A stretch of 64,000 bases of DNA from Candidatus Accumulibacter propinquus. Lineage in GTDB: Bacteria; Pseudomonadota; Gammaproteobacteria; Burkholderiales; Rhodocyclaceae. The stretch spans positions 62,001 through 126,000 of the forward strand of contig JADKBU010000001.1 in assembly GCA_016714935.1 (NCBI GenBank), in the 5' to 3' direction. The notes beneath the pieces are model-generated. The model worked only from the letters and a program-made list of their open reading frames with translations. It ran no database searches and had not been told where the DNA came from. Shown in pieces: positions 8,646 through 19,147 of this stretch. Position 1 is the stretch's first letter, and every line of letters starts with the position of its first letter. Both the position numbers and the translations under genes were made by a program.

Positions 8646-10529
8646 GTGAGTCCCGAGAGCGGCGGCCGGCCAGCCCTCCCGGTTTGGGCCGAGACCCTGC
8701 GCCAGAAGTACCTGGCTGGCGAGGCGTCGGTATTCGTGCTCTATCGCAACGTGTTCGACCGCTACCAGGTCGGCGAACGTTATTACACGCTGCTGCCCTT
8801 CCTCAGCGAGGTGCTGCTCAAGGACAACAAGCAGCGCATCTTCGAACTCAGTATCGATCGTGGCGTACGGGTGATCCAGGGTGGCGGCATCGACGAGAAG
8901 GCGGAACTCTACCGCCATCTCGAAGGCAAGGGTCTCGCCGGGATCTTCGAATCGCTCGAACGTCAGATGCGCGAGCAGCGCTCCAGCGCGCTGCTGATTC
9001 CCTATGCGGGGACCATTTTTCCCGCCGCCGAGCTGCACTTTCTCTCGCTCGAGGAGCGTGGCGCCTTCACCGCATTGCACCGCTGGTCGCTCGACGAACA
9101 GTTTGCCGACCGTGACAATGTCGTCATCCTGGTCAGCGAATCGCTGGCCGATCTCAGTCCGGCACTGCTGACGCATCCGCGCGTGCTGGCCATCGAGGTG
9201 CCGATGCCGGACCGCGCCGGCCGGCACGCGGCGATCCGTCACTATGCACCGGCGATGAAGACCGCGGAAGCCGAGCAACTCGCCGACCAGACCGCGGGCC
9301 TGCGCCTGCTGCAACTGGCGAGCATCGTCGCCAGCGAAGCGCCGCAGGGCATGAGTCACGCGCAGCGGCGGACATTGATCACCGGTTTGCTGCAAGGCAG
9401 CCCGCAGGCTGCCGAGCGTGCCGAAAAGCTGGCCGCGATCACCGCCGGCATGACCCCTGCCGAGATCCGGCAACTCGTCGATCCGACGCGCGCGCTGCCC
9501 GACGGCGGCGATCCGGCGAGCGAAATGATGGCCGTCGTGCGTCAGCGCAAGCGCGAGCTGATCGAAAAGGAGTGCGCTGGTCTGATCGAGTTCATCGAAC
9601 CGCGGCACGGCCTGGACAGCGTCGGCGGTAACGCGCACATCAAGGGTGAACTGCTCGACATCGCGCGCCTGATCGTCAGTGGCGAGCGCGCGCGCGCGCC
9701 GATGGGGCTGCTCGCGGTAGGGCCGATGGGCGCCGGCAAGACCTTCGTCATCAAGGCCTTTCTCAAGGAAGCGGGGCTGTCGGGCATCGCGCTGAAGAAC
9801 TTCCGCTCGAAGTGGGTCGGCTCGACCGAGGCCAATCTCGAACGTGTTCTGGCGACGGTCAAGGCCATGGGGCCGATCGCTCTGGTCATCGACGAAGGCG
9901 ACCGCAGCTTCGGCAGGCAGGGTGACGATTCCGACGGGGGAACGAGCTCGCGCGTTATCGCCCGCCTCAAGGAATTCATGTCCGATCCCGAGAATCGCGG
10001 CCAGGTGCTGTTCATCCTGATGACCAACCGCCCCGACAAGCTCGATACCGACATCAAACGCCCCGGCCGCCTTGATCGCAAGATTCCCTTCTTCTACGCC
10101 GAGAGCGCTGGCGAACGCGCCGCCGTCGTCAGCGCTGTTTTTCAGCGCTACCGGGTGCCCGTCGATCTAACGGAAGACAGTCTGCTCGCCGCCTGCGAAC
10201 CCCTCGAAGGCTATTCGAACGCCGACCTCGAAGCCGTTGCCCTGCTCGCCGCCGAGTTTGCCGAGCGCGCGCTCCGGACCGACGAGGCTCCGGGCGGTGT
10301 CGATCCGCGGGCGAGGGAGACGCCATCGCCGGTCGTCAGTCCGGAGATTCTCGCGCGGGCCATCGAGGACTTCATGCCACCGCAGGAGACGACCATGGTG
10401 CGCTATATGGAAATGCTCGCGGTGGCCGAGACCTCGCGACGCTCGCTGCTGCCACAACGCTTCCGATCGCTGTCCGCGCGCGCGGTGCAGGAACAGCTTG
10501 CCGAACTGCGGCGCCAGATCCACTCTTGA
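8646..10529 (+). CDS. Two-module AAA+ ATPase partnered with the PspA-like protein
   Basis: The 627-aa protein starts at GTG with GGAGG seven bases upstream. Residues about 15-260 look like a degenerate AAA module: SVFVLYRNVF, NVVILVSESLADL and VPMPDRAGR occupy the usual positions, but no Walker A is visible. Residues about 310-530 form a complete AAA module with Walker A GPMGAGKTF (about 358), Walker B LVIDEGD (about 413), sensor 1 MTNRPD and arginine fingers PGRLDRK. A C-terminal helical part follows. By analogy with Vps4 on ESCRT-III it may remodel or disassemble the PspA-like polymer encoded just upstream; this is inference from architecture and operon order. Confidence 0.85.
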   Translation: MSPESGGRPALPVWAETLRQKYLAGEASVFVLYRNVFDRYQVGERYYTLLPFLSEVLLKDNKQRIFELSIDRGVRVIQGGGIDEKAELYRHLEGKGLAGIFESLERQMREQRSSALLIPYAGTIFPAAELHFLSLEERGAFTALHRWSLDEQFADRDNVVILVSESLADLSPALLTHPRVLAIEVPMPDRAGRHAAIRHYAPAMKTAEAEQLADQTAGLRLLQLASIVASEAPQGMSHAQRRTLITGLLQGSPQAAERAEKLAAITAGMTPAEIRQLVDPTRALPDGGDPASEMMAVVRQRKRELIEKECAGLIEFIEPRHGLDSVGGNAHIKGELLDIARLIVSGERARAPMGLLAVGPMGAGKTFVIKAFLKEAGLSGIALKNFRSKWVGSTEANLERVLATVKAMGPIALVIDEGDRSFGRQGDDSDGGTSSRVIARLKEFMSDPENRGQVLFILMTNRPDKLDTDIKRPGRLDRKIPFFYAESAGERAAVVSAVFQRYRVPVDLTEDSLLAACEPLEGYSNADLEAVALLAAEFAERALRTDEAPGGVDPRARETPSPVVSPEILARAIEDFMPPQETTMVRYMEMLAVAETSRRSLLPQRFRSLSARAVQEQLAELRRQIHS

Positions 10530-10539
10530 AGGAGTTCGT

Positions 10540-10992
10540 ATGTTTCCTCTGCTGCAAGACGTATCCCTCAATGCCGACCAGTGCATTGCCGCCACCCGCC
10601 TGCTGTTGCGCATCGCGCATGTCGATGGCGCGAAGACCAACGAGGAAGTGGCCCTGATTCGCCTGTTTTACGACGGCGGTCGCAATGGAAGCGCCGATTG
10701 GCCGGCTTTCGCGACTCTGGAAGAAGACGGACGGGACGGTGACTTGACCCGGACCTTTGGTGAAGCCGCCGAGCGCGATCTGGTGCTTGCCACCTGTCTG
10801 ATGGTGGCCTACGCCGATGGAACCTTGACCGGCGAGGAACTGGCGGCAGTACGGGCGGTGGCCGACGACATCGGCGCCCCGCCGGCCCGCGTCGATGAGT
10901 TGCTCGCCCTGGTCAGGGATTACATGCTCGCGCACCTGGCCAGGCTACCCGATGCCGGATCGGTGGCCGTGGTGGCGCGCGAACTCGGCTGA
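10540..10992 (+). CDS. TerB-like (tellurite-resistance/DjlA N-domain) small protein
   Basis: This 150-aa all-helical protein has the two TerB-type acidic turns, IAHVDGAKTNEEVALI (residues about 26-41) and VAYADGTLTGEELAAV (about 88-103), the metal-binding signature of the TerB/DjlA N-domain fold. It follows the AAA+ gene by 10 bp with GAAGGAG upstream and is the last gene of the operon. TerB domains recur in stress and membrane-associated systems, which agrees with the PspA and AAA+ neighbours. The exact subfamily is not certain. Confidence 0.75.
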   Translation: MFPLLQDVSLNADQCIAATRLLLRIAHVDGAKTNEEVALIRLFYDGGRNGSADWPAFATLEEDGRDGDLTRTFGEAAERDLVLATCLMVAYADGTLTGEELAAVRAVADDIGAPPARVDELLALVRDYMLAHLARLPDAGSVAVVARELG

Positions 10993-11097
10993 AGTGCATC
11001 ACCAGGCGAGCATGGAGCGGGTTCATCGCTGCCCTGGCCGGATCGTTCGGGTTGATCATGGCTGGCAGGGAAGACATTTCCTGGAACGGGAAGCAGG

Positions 11098-12012
11098 TTG
11101 CACCCACTGTACCTGAAGGCTGCTGCCGGCTGCTTGGCGGTCGGCACGCTGGCCGTCGCGCAGGCGCAGGAGATCGAGCCGCGCGCCTACTCGAACGCGC
11201 CGATCGGTGTGAACTTCGCGATTGCGGGCTACGCTTATACGCAAGGCGCGGTGCCCTTCGACGCCTCGCTGCCCGTCAAGAACGCGCAACTCAAGACGTC
11301 CAATGCGGTTCTTGCCTATGCGCGGGTGTTCGACGTGTGGGGCCAGTCGGGCAAGTTCGACGCCATCGTGCCATACACCGGGCTCTCGGGAACGGCCGAG
11401 GTCGCGGGGCAACCGTTCGAGCGCAACGTTACGGGTTTTGCCGATCCACGCTTCCGCTTGTCGGTCAACCTGTACGGGGCGCCGGCGCTGACATTGCGAG
11501 AGTTCAGGAATTACGAGCAGGACCTGATCATCGGCGCAAGCCTGCAGGTGTCGATGCCGGCGAGCCAGTACGACTCCAGCCGGGTGGTCAATATCGGCAC
11601 CAACCGCTGGTCGTTCAGGCCAGAGGTGGGAATTTCCAAAGCCGTGGGTCCATGGACGCTCGAATTTCAGGCCGCGGCAACGCTGTTCACCGATAACCGG
11701 GATTTCTACGGTGGCCATACGCGTTCGCAGGACCCGATCTACTCGCTGCAGGGGCATGTGATCTACGGCTTCCGCTCGGGGGTTTGGGCTTCGCTTGACG
11801 CCACCACTTTTGCCGGTGGCCGCACGACGCTAAACGGCGTGCGCGGCGATGACCGCCAGCAGAACTGGCGTGTCGGCGGCACGCTGGCGTTCCCCGTGGA
11901 CGTTCGCCACTCCATCAAGATCTACGCGAGCAGCGGGGTGTCGGCACGCACCGACAATAACTACGATCTTATCGGAATTGCCTGGCAGTACCGCTGGGGC
12001 GGCGGGTTGTGA
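11098..12012 (+). CDS. Outer-membrane MetA-pathway-of-phenol-degradation-like protein
   Basis: The 304-aa protein has a signal peptide (KAAAGCLAVGTLAVAQAQ) and a mature part of alternating beta-strand character ending in an aromatic strand (WQYRWGGGL), as expected of an outer-membrane barrel. Segments such as GVNFAIAGYAYTQG and SFRPEVGISKAVGPW fit the Phenol_MetA_deg family, often annotated as transporters without a known substrate. The start is TTG at 11098 with GGGAAG about five bases before it; an ATG at 11058 is out of frame. Its stop abuts the truncated end of a sulP relic on the other strand, so this may be the insertion or deletion boundary. Confidence 0.75.
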   Translation: MHPLYLKAAAGCLAVGTLAVAQAQEIEPRAYSNAPIGVNFAIAGYAYTQGAVPFDASLPVKNAQLKTSNAVLAYARVFDVWGQSGKFDAIVPYTGLSGTAEVAGQPFERNVTGFADPRFRLSVNLYGAPALTLREFRNYEQDLIIGASLQVSMPASQYDSSRVVNIGTNRWSFRPEVGISKAVGPWTLEFQAAATLFTDNRDFYGGHTRSQDPIYSLQGHVIYGFRSGVWASLDATTFAGGRTTLNGVRGDDRQQNWRVGGTLAFPVDVRHSIKIYASSGVSARTDNNYDLIGIAWQYRWGGGL

Positions 12013-12084
12013 CGCGGCAGCAAGACTTGCCAGGCGGGCGCTTCGCGACAGGACAAGTGGTCGACTCGGCGAGTTGGCGCTCCA

Positions 12085-12727
12085 GGGCGCTCGCCGAGCA
12101 GCAGCACGGCGAGCGCGGCGAGACCGAAAGCCAGCACGGCGAAGTTTGTATCGGGGAGTTGGCTACCAAGGGTGACGGCGGACTCGAAGAATCCATGCCC
12201 ACCGCCCTTGACCCCGAACAGCTTGGGTAATTGGGTCATGGCGATGGTTAGCGCTGCGCCGGCCTTGAAGCCGAGCAGTATGGTTTCGCTGATGAAGTTG
12301 ACCAGCGAACTCAAGCGCAACAGCCACGCCACTACGCACATTGTGGCGCGGTCAGCGCCGCGATCGACGCCCAGCTTGGTGGATCGCCTGTGCCATGCCG
12401 GCGATCGTGACCCCGACCAGCATCGAGATTGCCGAGGTGGGGCCGATCGCCAGTTGGCGCGACGAGCCGAACAGCGCGTAGAACAGGCCACCGACCAGAT
12501 AGCAATAGATGCCGTATTGCGGCGGCAAGCCGGCGAGCGACACCGCGGGATGCCGTAGGCTGCCAGCGTTACCCCGGCGATCGCGTCCTTGGCCAGCCAC
12601 CTGGTCTGGTATGTGGTGAGCCACAGCGCCGGGGGAAAGACCGCGCGCCAGCAGCTGACCGGGGTTGCGCGCGCCAGTGTAGTGTACTCGCAGGTCGCGC
12701 TTCCTCGGTATCAGCGCTCGGGTTCAT
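12085..12727 (-). pseudogene. SulP sulfate-permease-like gene, truncated and frameshifted
   Basis: Translation of the minus strand gives SulP N-terminal segments in different frames: PPALWLTTYQTRWLAKD and AIAGVTLAAYGIP, then GLPPQYGIYCYLVGGLFYAL and IGPTSAISMLVG, then NFISETILLGFKAGAALTI and LPDTNFAVLAFGLAAL. Residues usually present between GIP and GLPPQYG are reduced, consistent with a small deletion, and homology stops near 12090, leaving under half of a normal 500-600 aa transporter with no STAS domain. The start ATG overlaps the stop of the DUF2252 gene (ATGA, 12724-12727), so the two formed a coupled operon. No G-runs are nearby, so decay is likely real. Confidence 0.8.
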
Positions 12728-14120
12728 GGATTTTCCTCCACCTGCGCTTCGAGTCGCCCTTCCCGGACTGCCTTGACGAAAGTCCGGTAGTCGCGCTGGT
12801 TCTGGTCGCTGTACTCGACGGCAAACTCGCAGATCGCGTTGTCGAAGAGGGAACTTGAACCCATGTAGCCGGCGATCAGCGCTGCATCGCCCGAGCGCAC
12901 AACCGGCTATAGATGATCAGGCGGTCGACATCCCAGCCCTCGACAATCGCGCTGATCTTGACATCGCGCAATTGGCGGATATAGAAGTGCCGGCCGTTTT
13001 CCCCGGTCGTCCAGCCGAGGAACATGTCGCTCGCCGCCTGCATCAGGCGCTGCCCGGCGACGACGCGCTGGCCGTGATTGGCATGCAGGCTCTGGCCCGC
13101 ATAGGGTTCGAGCACCGACGCCCGCGCTTCCTTGACTTGCAGGAAGAGGGGGTCATTGTCGGCGGCCATGAACAGCCCGACGGCGCAGAGGGTACCGACG
13201 CTGCCGACGCCGACGACCTTGGCCGCCAGGTCGCATAAGTGGAAACGGTCGAACAGTACGCGCACGTGCTCGGGGAGTGACTCGCGGTACGTGGCGAGCG
13301 CTTCCCGGTACTGTGTCCGCATCGCCGGCGCCTGCTCCTCGCTGAAATGAAAGACGAGTGGCGGATTGTCCTTGATCTTCGGCAGTGCCCCGTGATGTTC
13401 CGCGAGCTTCAGGAAAACGCTTTCGACAGTGCTTTGCTGGCGCGCTTTCTCGATCCGCCTGGCGATGAGCTTCCTGAGTTTGTCGCTGCTTCCGCCCATC
13501 TCGGCCTGGACGCGCTCAAGGGGGATCGTGTCATACCAGACGTCGAGCGAGCGCATCGACGAATATTCGATCATCCGCTCGCGGTAGGCGCGCACCGTCG
13601 CCGTCGCCGCCCGTGCGGCCTCGTTCTCGTGCAGGCGCAAATACTGCGCGGCGATGACGATGCTCGTGGTCAGACGCTTGAGGTCCCACTCCCAAGGCGC
13701 CGGTAGTGTCTCATCAAGGTCATTGACATCGAAGACCACCTGCCGCTCGGGCGTGGCAAAGCCACCAAAATTCAACAGATGCGCGTCGCCGCAGGCCTGT
13801 ACCCGGAGTCCGGAGCTCGGGGTGGACGCGAGGTCGGCGGCCATGATCGCCGCCGAGCCGCGGTAAAAGGTGAACGCCGACTGCAACATTCGCCCGAAGC
13901 GGATCGGCACGAGTTCGGGCATCCGCCCCTCGTTCGATGCGACGAGCAAGTCAATGGGATCGCGTCGCTTCTTCGGCGGCTTCCATCCACCCTGAGCCTC
14001 GCGCGATACGGCGTCGCGTAAGGCACTCCCCTGTGCACGCCGCTCTTCCGGCGAAAGAACCGCCGTTTGGCTGTTCTAGGTGGTGCTTTCCGGATGATCA
14101 TCAAACCTGGCTTTGGACAT
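12724..14120 (-). pseudogene. DUF2252 family protein gene with premature stop and C-terminal frameshift
   Basis: Most of a DUF2252 protein is readable: QACGDAHLLNFGGFATPE, VFDVNDLDETLPAPWEWD and a kinase-like fold through FYIRQLRDVKIS. From the natural ATG at 14120 an in-frame TAG occurs at codon 15, yet the same frame continues into conserved sequence (QTAVLSPEERRAQG). Near 12895 a short deletion (apparently a GWALARAH-like block after YSRLC) shifts the frame and gives a stop at 12876; the proper ending ARSGDAALIAGYMG...EENP is still legible down to 12724. Two independent lesions argue for a true pseudogene. It was coupled to the sulP gene downstream. Confidence 0.82.
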
Positions 14121-14326
14121 TTCAAGAACCTCCCCGGTCACAAACACATATCACATAACCGGAGTATAGTCACGGCATATCGGCAATGCCAGTTGCGCCG
14201 GCGCTAGTCCCTTTTGTGGCCATTAGCCGTGAGTACTCTTGAGTCGCCGAATCCGTAAGCGCCGCGAGCCTGGCCGAGGAACATTGAGAAGACGACCTCT
14301 CGTTGCTGGCCAAGGAGATGCACCCA

Positions 14327-15544
14327 ATGAAATCGGACACCTCTATATCGTGCGACGCTCTGGACCTGTGCAACGATCAGCCAGACTTTTCACTCGTCCT
14401 GGGCGGGCCGCTCTTTCAACTGCTGCGGCGGGTGCACCTCGCCGACGATGCGCTGATGATGGTTCGCCAACGGATCGTCGTCATCTCGCTCCTGGCCTGG
14501 TTGCCACTGCTGCTGCTCTCCGTGCTGCAGGGGCAGATTCTTGGTGGCAGTGAGAGCGTCCCTTTCCTGCTCGACGTGGATGTTCACGTCCGCTTCCTGC
14601 TGGCGATGCCGCTGTTGATCCTTGCCGAGCTGGTTGTGCATCGGCGCATGCGTTCAGTAGTCGGTTTGTTCCTGGAGCGCAACCTGATTCCCGAAAGCGC
14701 CAAGACGAGCTTCGACGCCGCCATCGTTTCGGCAATGCGGCTGCGCAACTCGGTGCTCGCCGAAGTGCTGTTGATCATTCTGGTGTATGGCGTCGGCGTC
14801 CTGATCGTCTGGCGGCATTACACGGCACTCGACGCGGCAACCTGGTACGCAACAGCCAGCGCTGACGGTTCGCGGCTCTCGTTCGCCGGGATGTGGTACG
14901 GCTACGTGAGCCTGCCGATTTTCCAGTTTCTGCTGGTCCGCTGGTATTTTCGTCTGTTCGTCTGGATGCGCTTCCTCTGGCAGGTGTCACGCATCGAGTT
15001 GCGGTTGGTTCCTCTGCATCCCGATCGCCTCGGCGGCCTGGGGTTTCTCTCCAATACGGTCTATGCTTTCGCTCTGCTCGCAACAGCGCACGGCGCGCTG
15101 CTTGCGGGACAGATCGCCAACCGGATCTTCTTCCTCGGCGCCTCGTTACCGCAGTTCAAGGCCGAGATCGCCGTCATGCTTATCTTCATGCTGTGCCTGG
15201 TCCTCGGCCCCCTGCTGGTATTTGCTCCACAGCTTGCCCAGGCGAAGCGGCTCGGCCTGCGCGAATATGGCACACTGGCCGAGCGTTACGTACGCGAGTT
15301 CGATGCGAAGTGGCAGCGTGGCGGCGCGCCTGCCGGCGAACCGTTTGTCGGTAGCGGCGACATCCAGTCGCTTGCCGACCTGGGCAACAGCTACGAAGTG
15401 GTACGGACCATGCGCTCGCTGCCGGTCACCAAGGAGATCCTCCTCCAGCTCACAGTCGCCACGCTGGCGCCGATCGTGCCACTCGCACTGACCATGATGT
15501 CGCTGGAAGATCTGCTGAAGAAGCTGTTCGGCGTGTTGTTCTGA
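14327..15544 (+). CDS. Polytopic inner-membrane protein, unknown function
   Basis: The 405-aa protein has about six or seven hydrophobic helices: around residues 50-72, 85-105, 145-165, 185-205, 240-260, 275-300 and a C-terminal one near 380-395. A charged N-terminal region of about 40 residues precedes them. I chose the ATG at 14327 because AAGGAG at 14312-14317 has good spacing to it; the in-frame ATG at 14318 is too close. I do not recognise the family and see no catalytic motif. It follows the decaying DUF2252 gene, divergently, and stands alone. Confidence 0.75.
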   Translation: MKSDTSISCDALDLCNDQPDFSLVLGGPLFQLLRRVHLADDALMMVRQRIVVISLLAWLPLLLLSVLQGQILGGSESVPFLLDVDVHVRFLLAMPLLILAELVVHRRMRSVVGLFLERNLIPESAKTSFDAAIVSAMRLRNSVLAEVLLIILVYGVGVLIVWRHYTALDAATWYATASADGSRLSFAGMWYGYVSLPIFQFLLVRWYFRLFVWMRFLWQVSRIELRLVPLHPDRLGGLGFLSNTVYAFALLATAHGALLAGQIANRIFFLGASLPQFKAEIAVMLIFMLCLVLGPLLVFAPQLAQAKRLGLREYGTLAERYVREFDAKWQRGGAPAGEPFVGSGDIQSLADLGNSYEVVRTMRSLPVTKEILLQLTVATLAPIVPLALTMMSLEDLLKKLFGVLF

Positions 15545-15687
15545 AATCCGGCGTTAGCGGCACAGGGCCCTGCGCGGACAAACGCCTTCAGTCACCCCGC
15601 GGGGCTATCGCTCTCGTTGGGTTATCATGGCTTATTGAGCCAAGCGGACTGACTTTTCTTGATAACGATTTTTCACAGTAGGGCTAC

Positions 15688-16257
15688 ATGCGCAAGACAT
15701 TTATATTACAGGTTGCTCAACTATCCCGGTGGTTCCTGATGGCTGTCATTGCATCTCTGGCGGCTCCAGCCGCTGTCGAAGCGGCGGACCGTGCAGCGCT
15801 CGAACGAGACGCGCGCAACACCTTTCAGAAACTGATTGCCAAGGTCCCTGCGGCTAAAACCTTGTCCAGAGAGGCGGTGGCCGTCCTCGTGTTTCCGAAG
15901 ATCACCAAAGCCGGTCTCGTCGTCGGCGGGCAGTATGGAGACGGCGTACTTTTCAGGGACAGTCAAGTAGCGGGCTACTACAACACCGCTGGTGCTTCGT
16001 ACGGACTTCAGGCCGGTGCCCAGCAATACGGTTATGCCATGTTCTTCATGAACGAAAAATCGCTCAAGGCACTGGATCAGAACGATGGATTCGAAGTCGG
16101 TGTTGGCCCATCCATCGTGGTGGTGGACCAGGGAATGGGCAAGTCGCTCACCTCGACGACCGCGAAGAACGATATCTACGCCTTCATCTTCAGCCAGAAG
16201 GGCCTGATGGCTGGTCTTGGCCTGCAAGGCAACAAGATTACAAAATTGAACGATTAG
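15688..16257 (+). CDS. SYLF (Ysc84/DUF500) lipid-binding domain protein, exported
   Basis: The 189-aa protein has an N-terminal signal peptide (LMAVIASLAAPAAVEA) and then the SYLF domain: AVAVLVFPKITKAGLVVGG, YGDGVLFRDSQVAGYYNTAG and GLMAGLGLQGNKITKL at the end. SYLF domains bind phosphoinositides in eukaryotes; bacterial exported members are common but poorly understood, probably acting at the inner face of the outer membrane or in the periplasm. It is monocistronic, with about 140 bp of upstream non-coding DNA. Confidence 0.9.
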   Translation: MRKTFILQVAQLSRWFLMAVIASLAAPAAVEAADRAALERDARNTFQKLIAKVPAAKTLSREAVAVLVFPKITKAGLVVGGQYGDGVLFRDSQVAGYYNTAGASYGLQAGAQQYGYAMFFMNEKSLKALDQNDGFEVGVGPSIVVVDQGMGKSLTSTTAKNDIYAFIFSQKGLMAGLGLQGNKITKLND

Positions 16258-16614
16258 CATCGCCGGGCGCGGAGCGCGACGCCGAGCACCTGCTGGCCCT
16301 GCGCTTCCGCGATGCCATCGCTGGTGCGCCGCTGCGGATGGCGGAGGTGGCGCCACTGTTGCGGCGTGAGGTGGCTATCGACCCGCAGACGAGCTGCACA
16401 GAACTGAGGGTTCGTAGTTTCTACAAGGGCACGTTGCAGCACCGCACCGTTCCCGGTTCTGATTTCTCGTGGCAGGACTTGTATCGAATTCAGTCCGGGG
16501 AGCTGGTCTTGAACGACTGCCGGTTGAGATTCGCGCAGCTGCTACCCGGTCCGGGATCACCCGATGCCAGATCGCGGCTGCGCGGTAGAGGACTTTTCGA
16601 CCGATCCCCCGTGA
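16258..16614 (+). other. 357-bp gap between the SYLF gene and katG; coding-like but unrecognised
   Basis: One plus-strand frame stays open from about 16260 into katG antisense and reads like protein (HLLALRFRDAIAGAPL, MAEVAPLLRREVAIDP) for the first 120 bp, but it has no start codon or ribosome-binding site. It could be the tail of a decayed gene. I see no RNA gene or repeat here. Confidence 0.35.
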
Positions 16615-18810
<2,196 letters not shown>

Positions 18811-18924
18811 GGTTCTCTCCTTTGGTTGTTTGAGATGGACTACCCGATTCAGTCTGGCGTTCGGGCATCGGTCCATCAACGAAGCGCTTCCAATGGGACT
18901 ACCTGCAGAATCACCCGTATGTAC

Positions 18925-18955
18925 GCCAGACGATTCAAGTGTAGGATCGTCTGGC
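18925..18955. promoter_or_regulatory. Perfect 10-bp inverted repeat upstream of katG
   Basis: GCCAGACGAT at 18925-18934 and ATCGTCTGGC at 18946-18955 are exact reverse complements with an 11-nt spacer, so half-site centres are 21 bp apart, two DNA turns. This suits a dimeric regulator; the sequence is not the usual ATAG/CTAT OxyR pattern. A hairpin terminator for the upstream gene is less likely because no T-run follows on the minus strand. The remaining 18811-19147 spacer holds no gene that I can support. Confidence 0.45.
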
Positions 18956-19147
18956 ACATTGTTCCAATCAATTATGGATATAGGTTCGATTGTGATTGGC
19001 TATTGATTGGCCAGCGGTCCCGGTGCTGCCGCGCCTCGATGAAGTACTGAAAACCAAGGCTGCTGCGCGCGTCCAGGCGATAGCCATGCTCGTTGCATGC
19101 ATGAAGATATGCGCAATAAACTGGAATCTCGTGTCGCCGGCCAGGCG

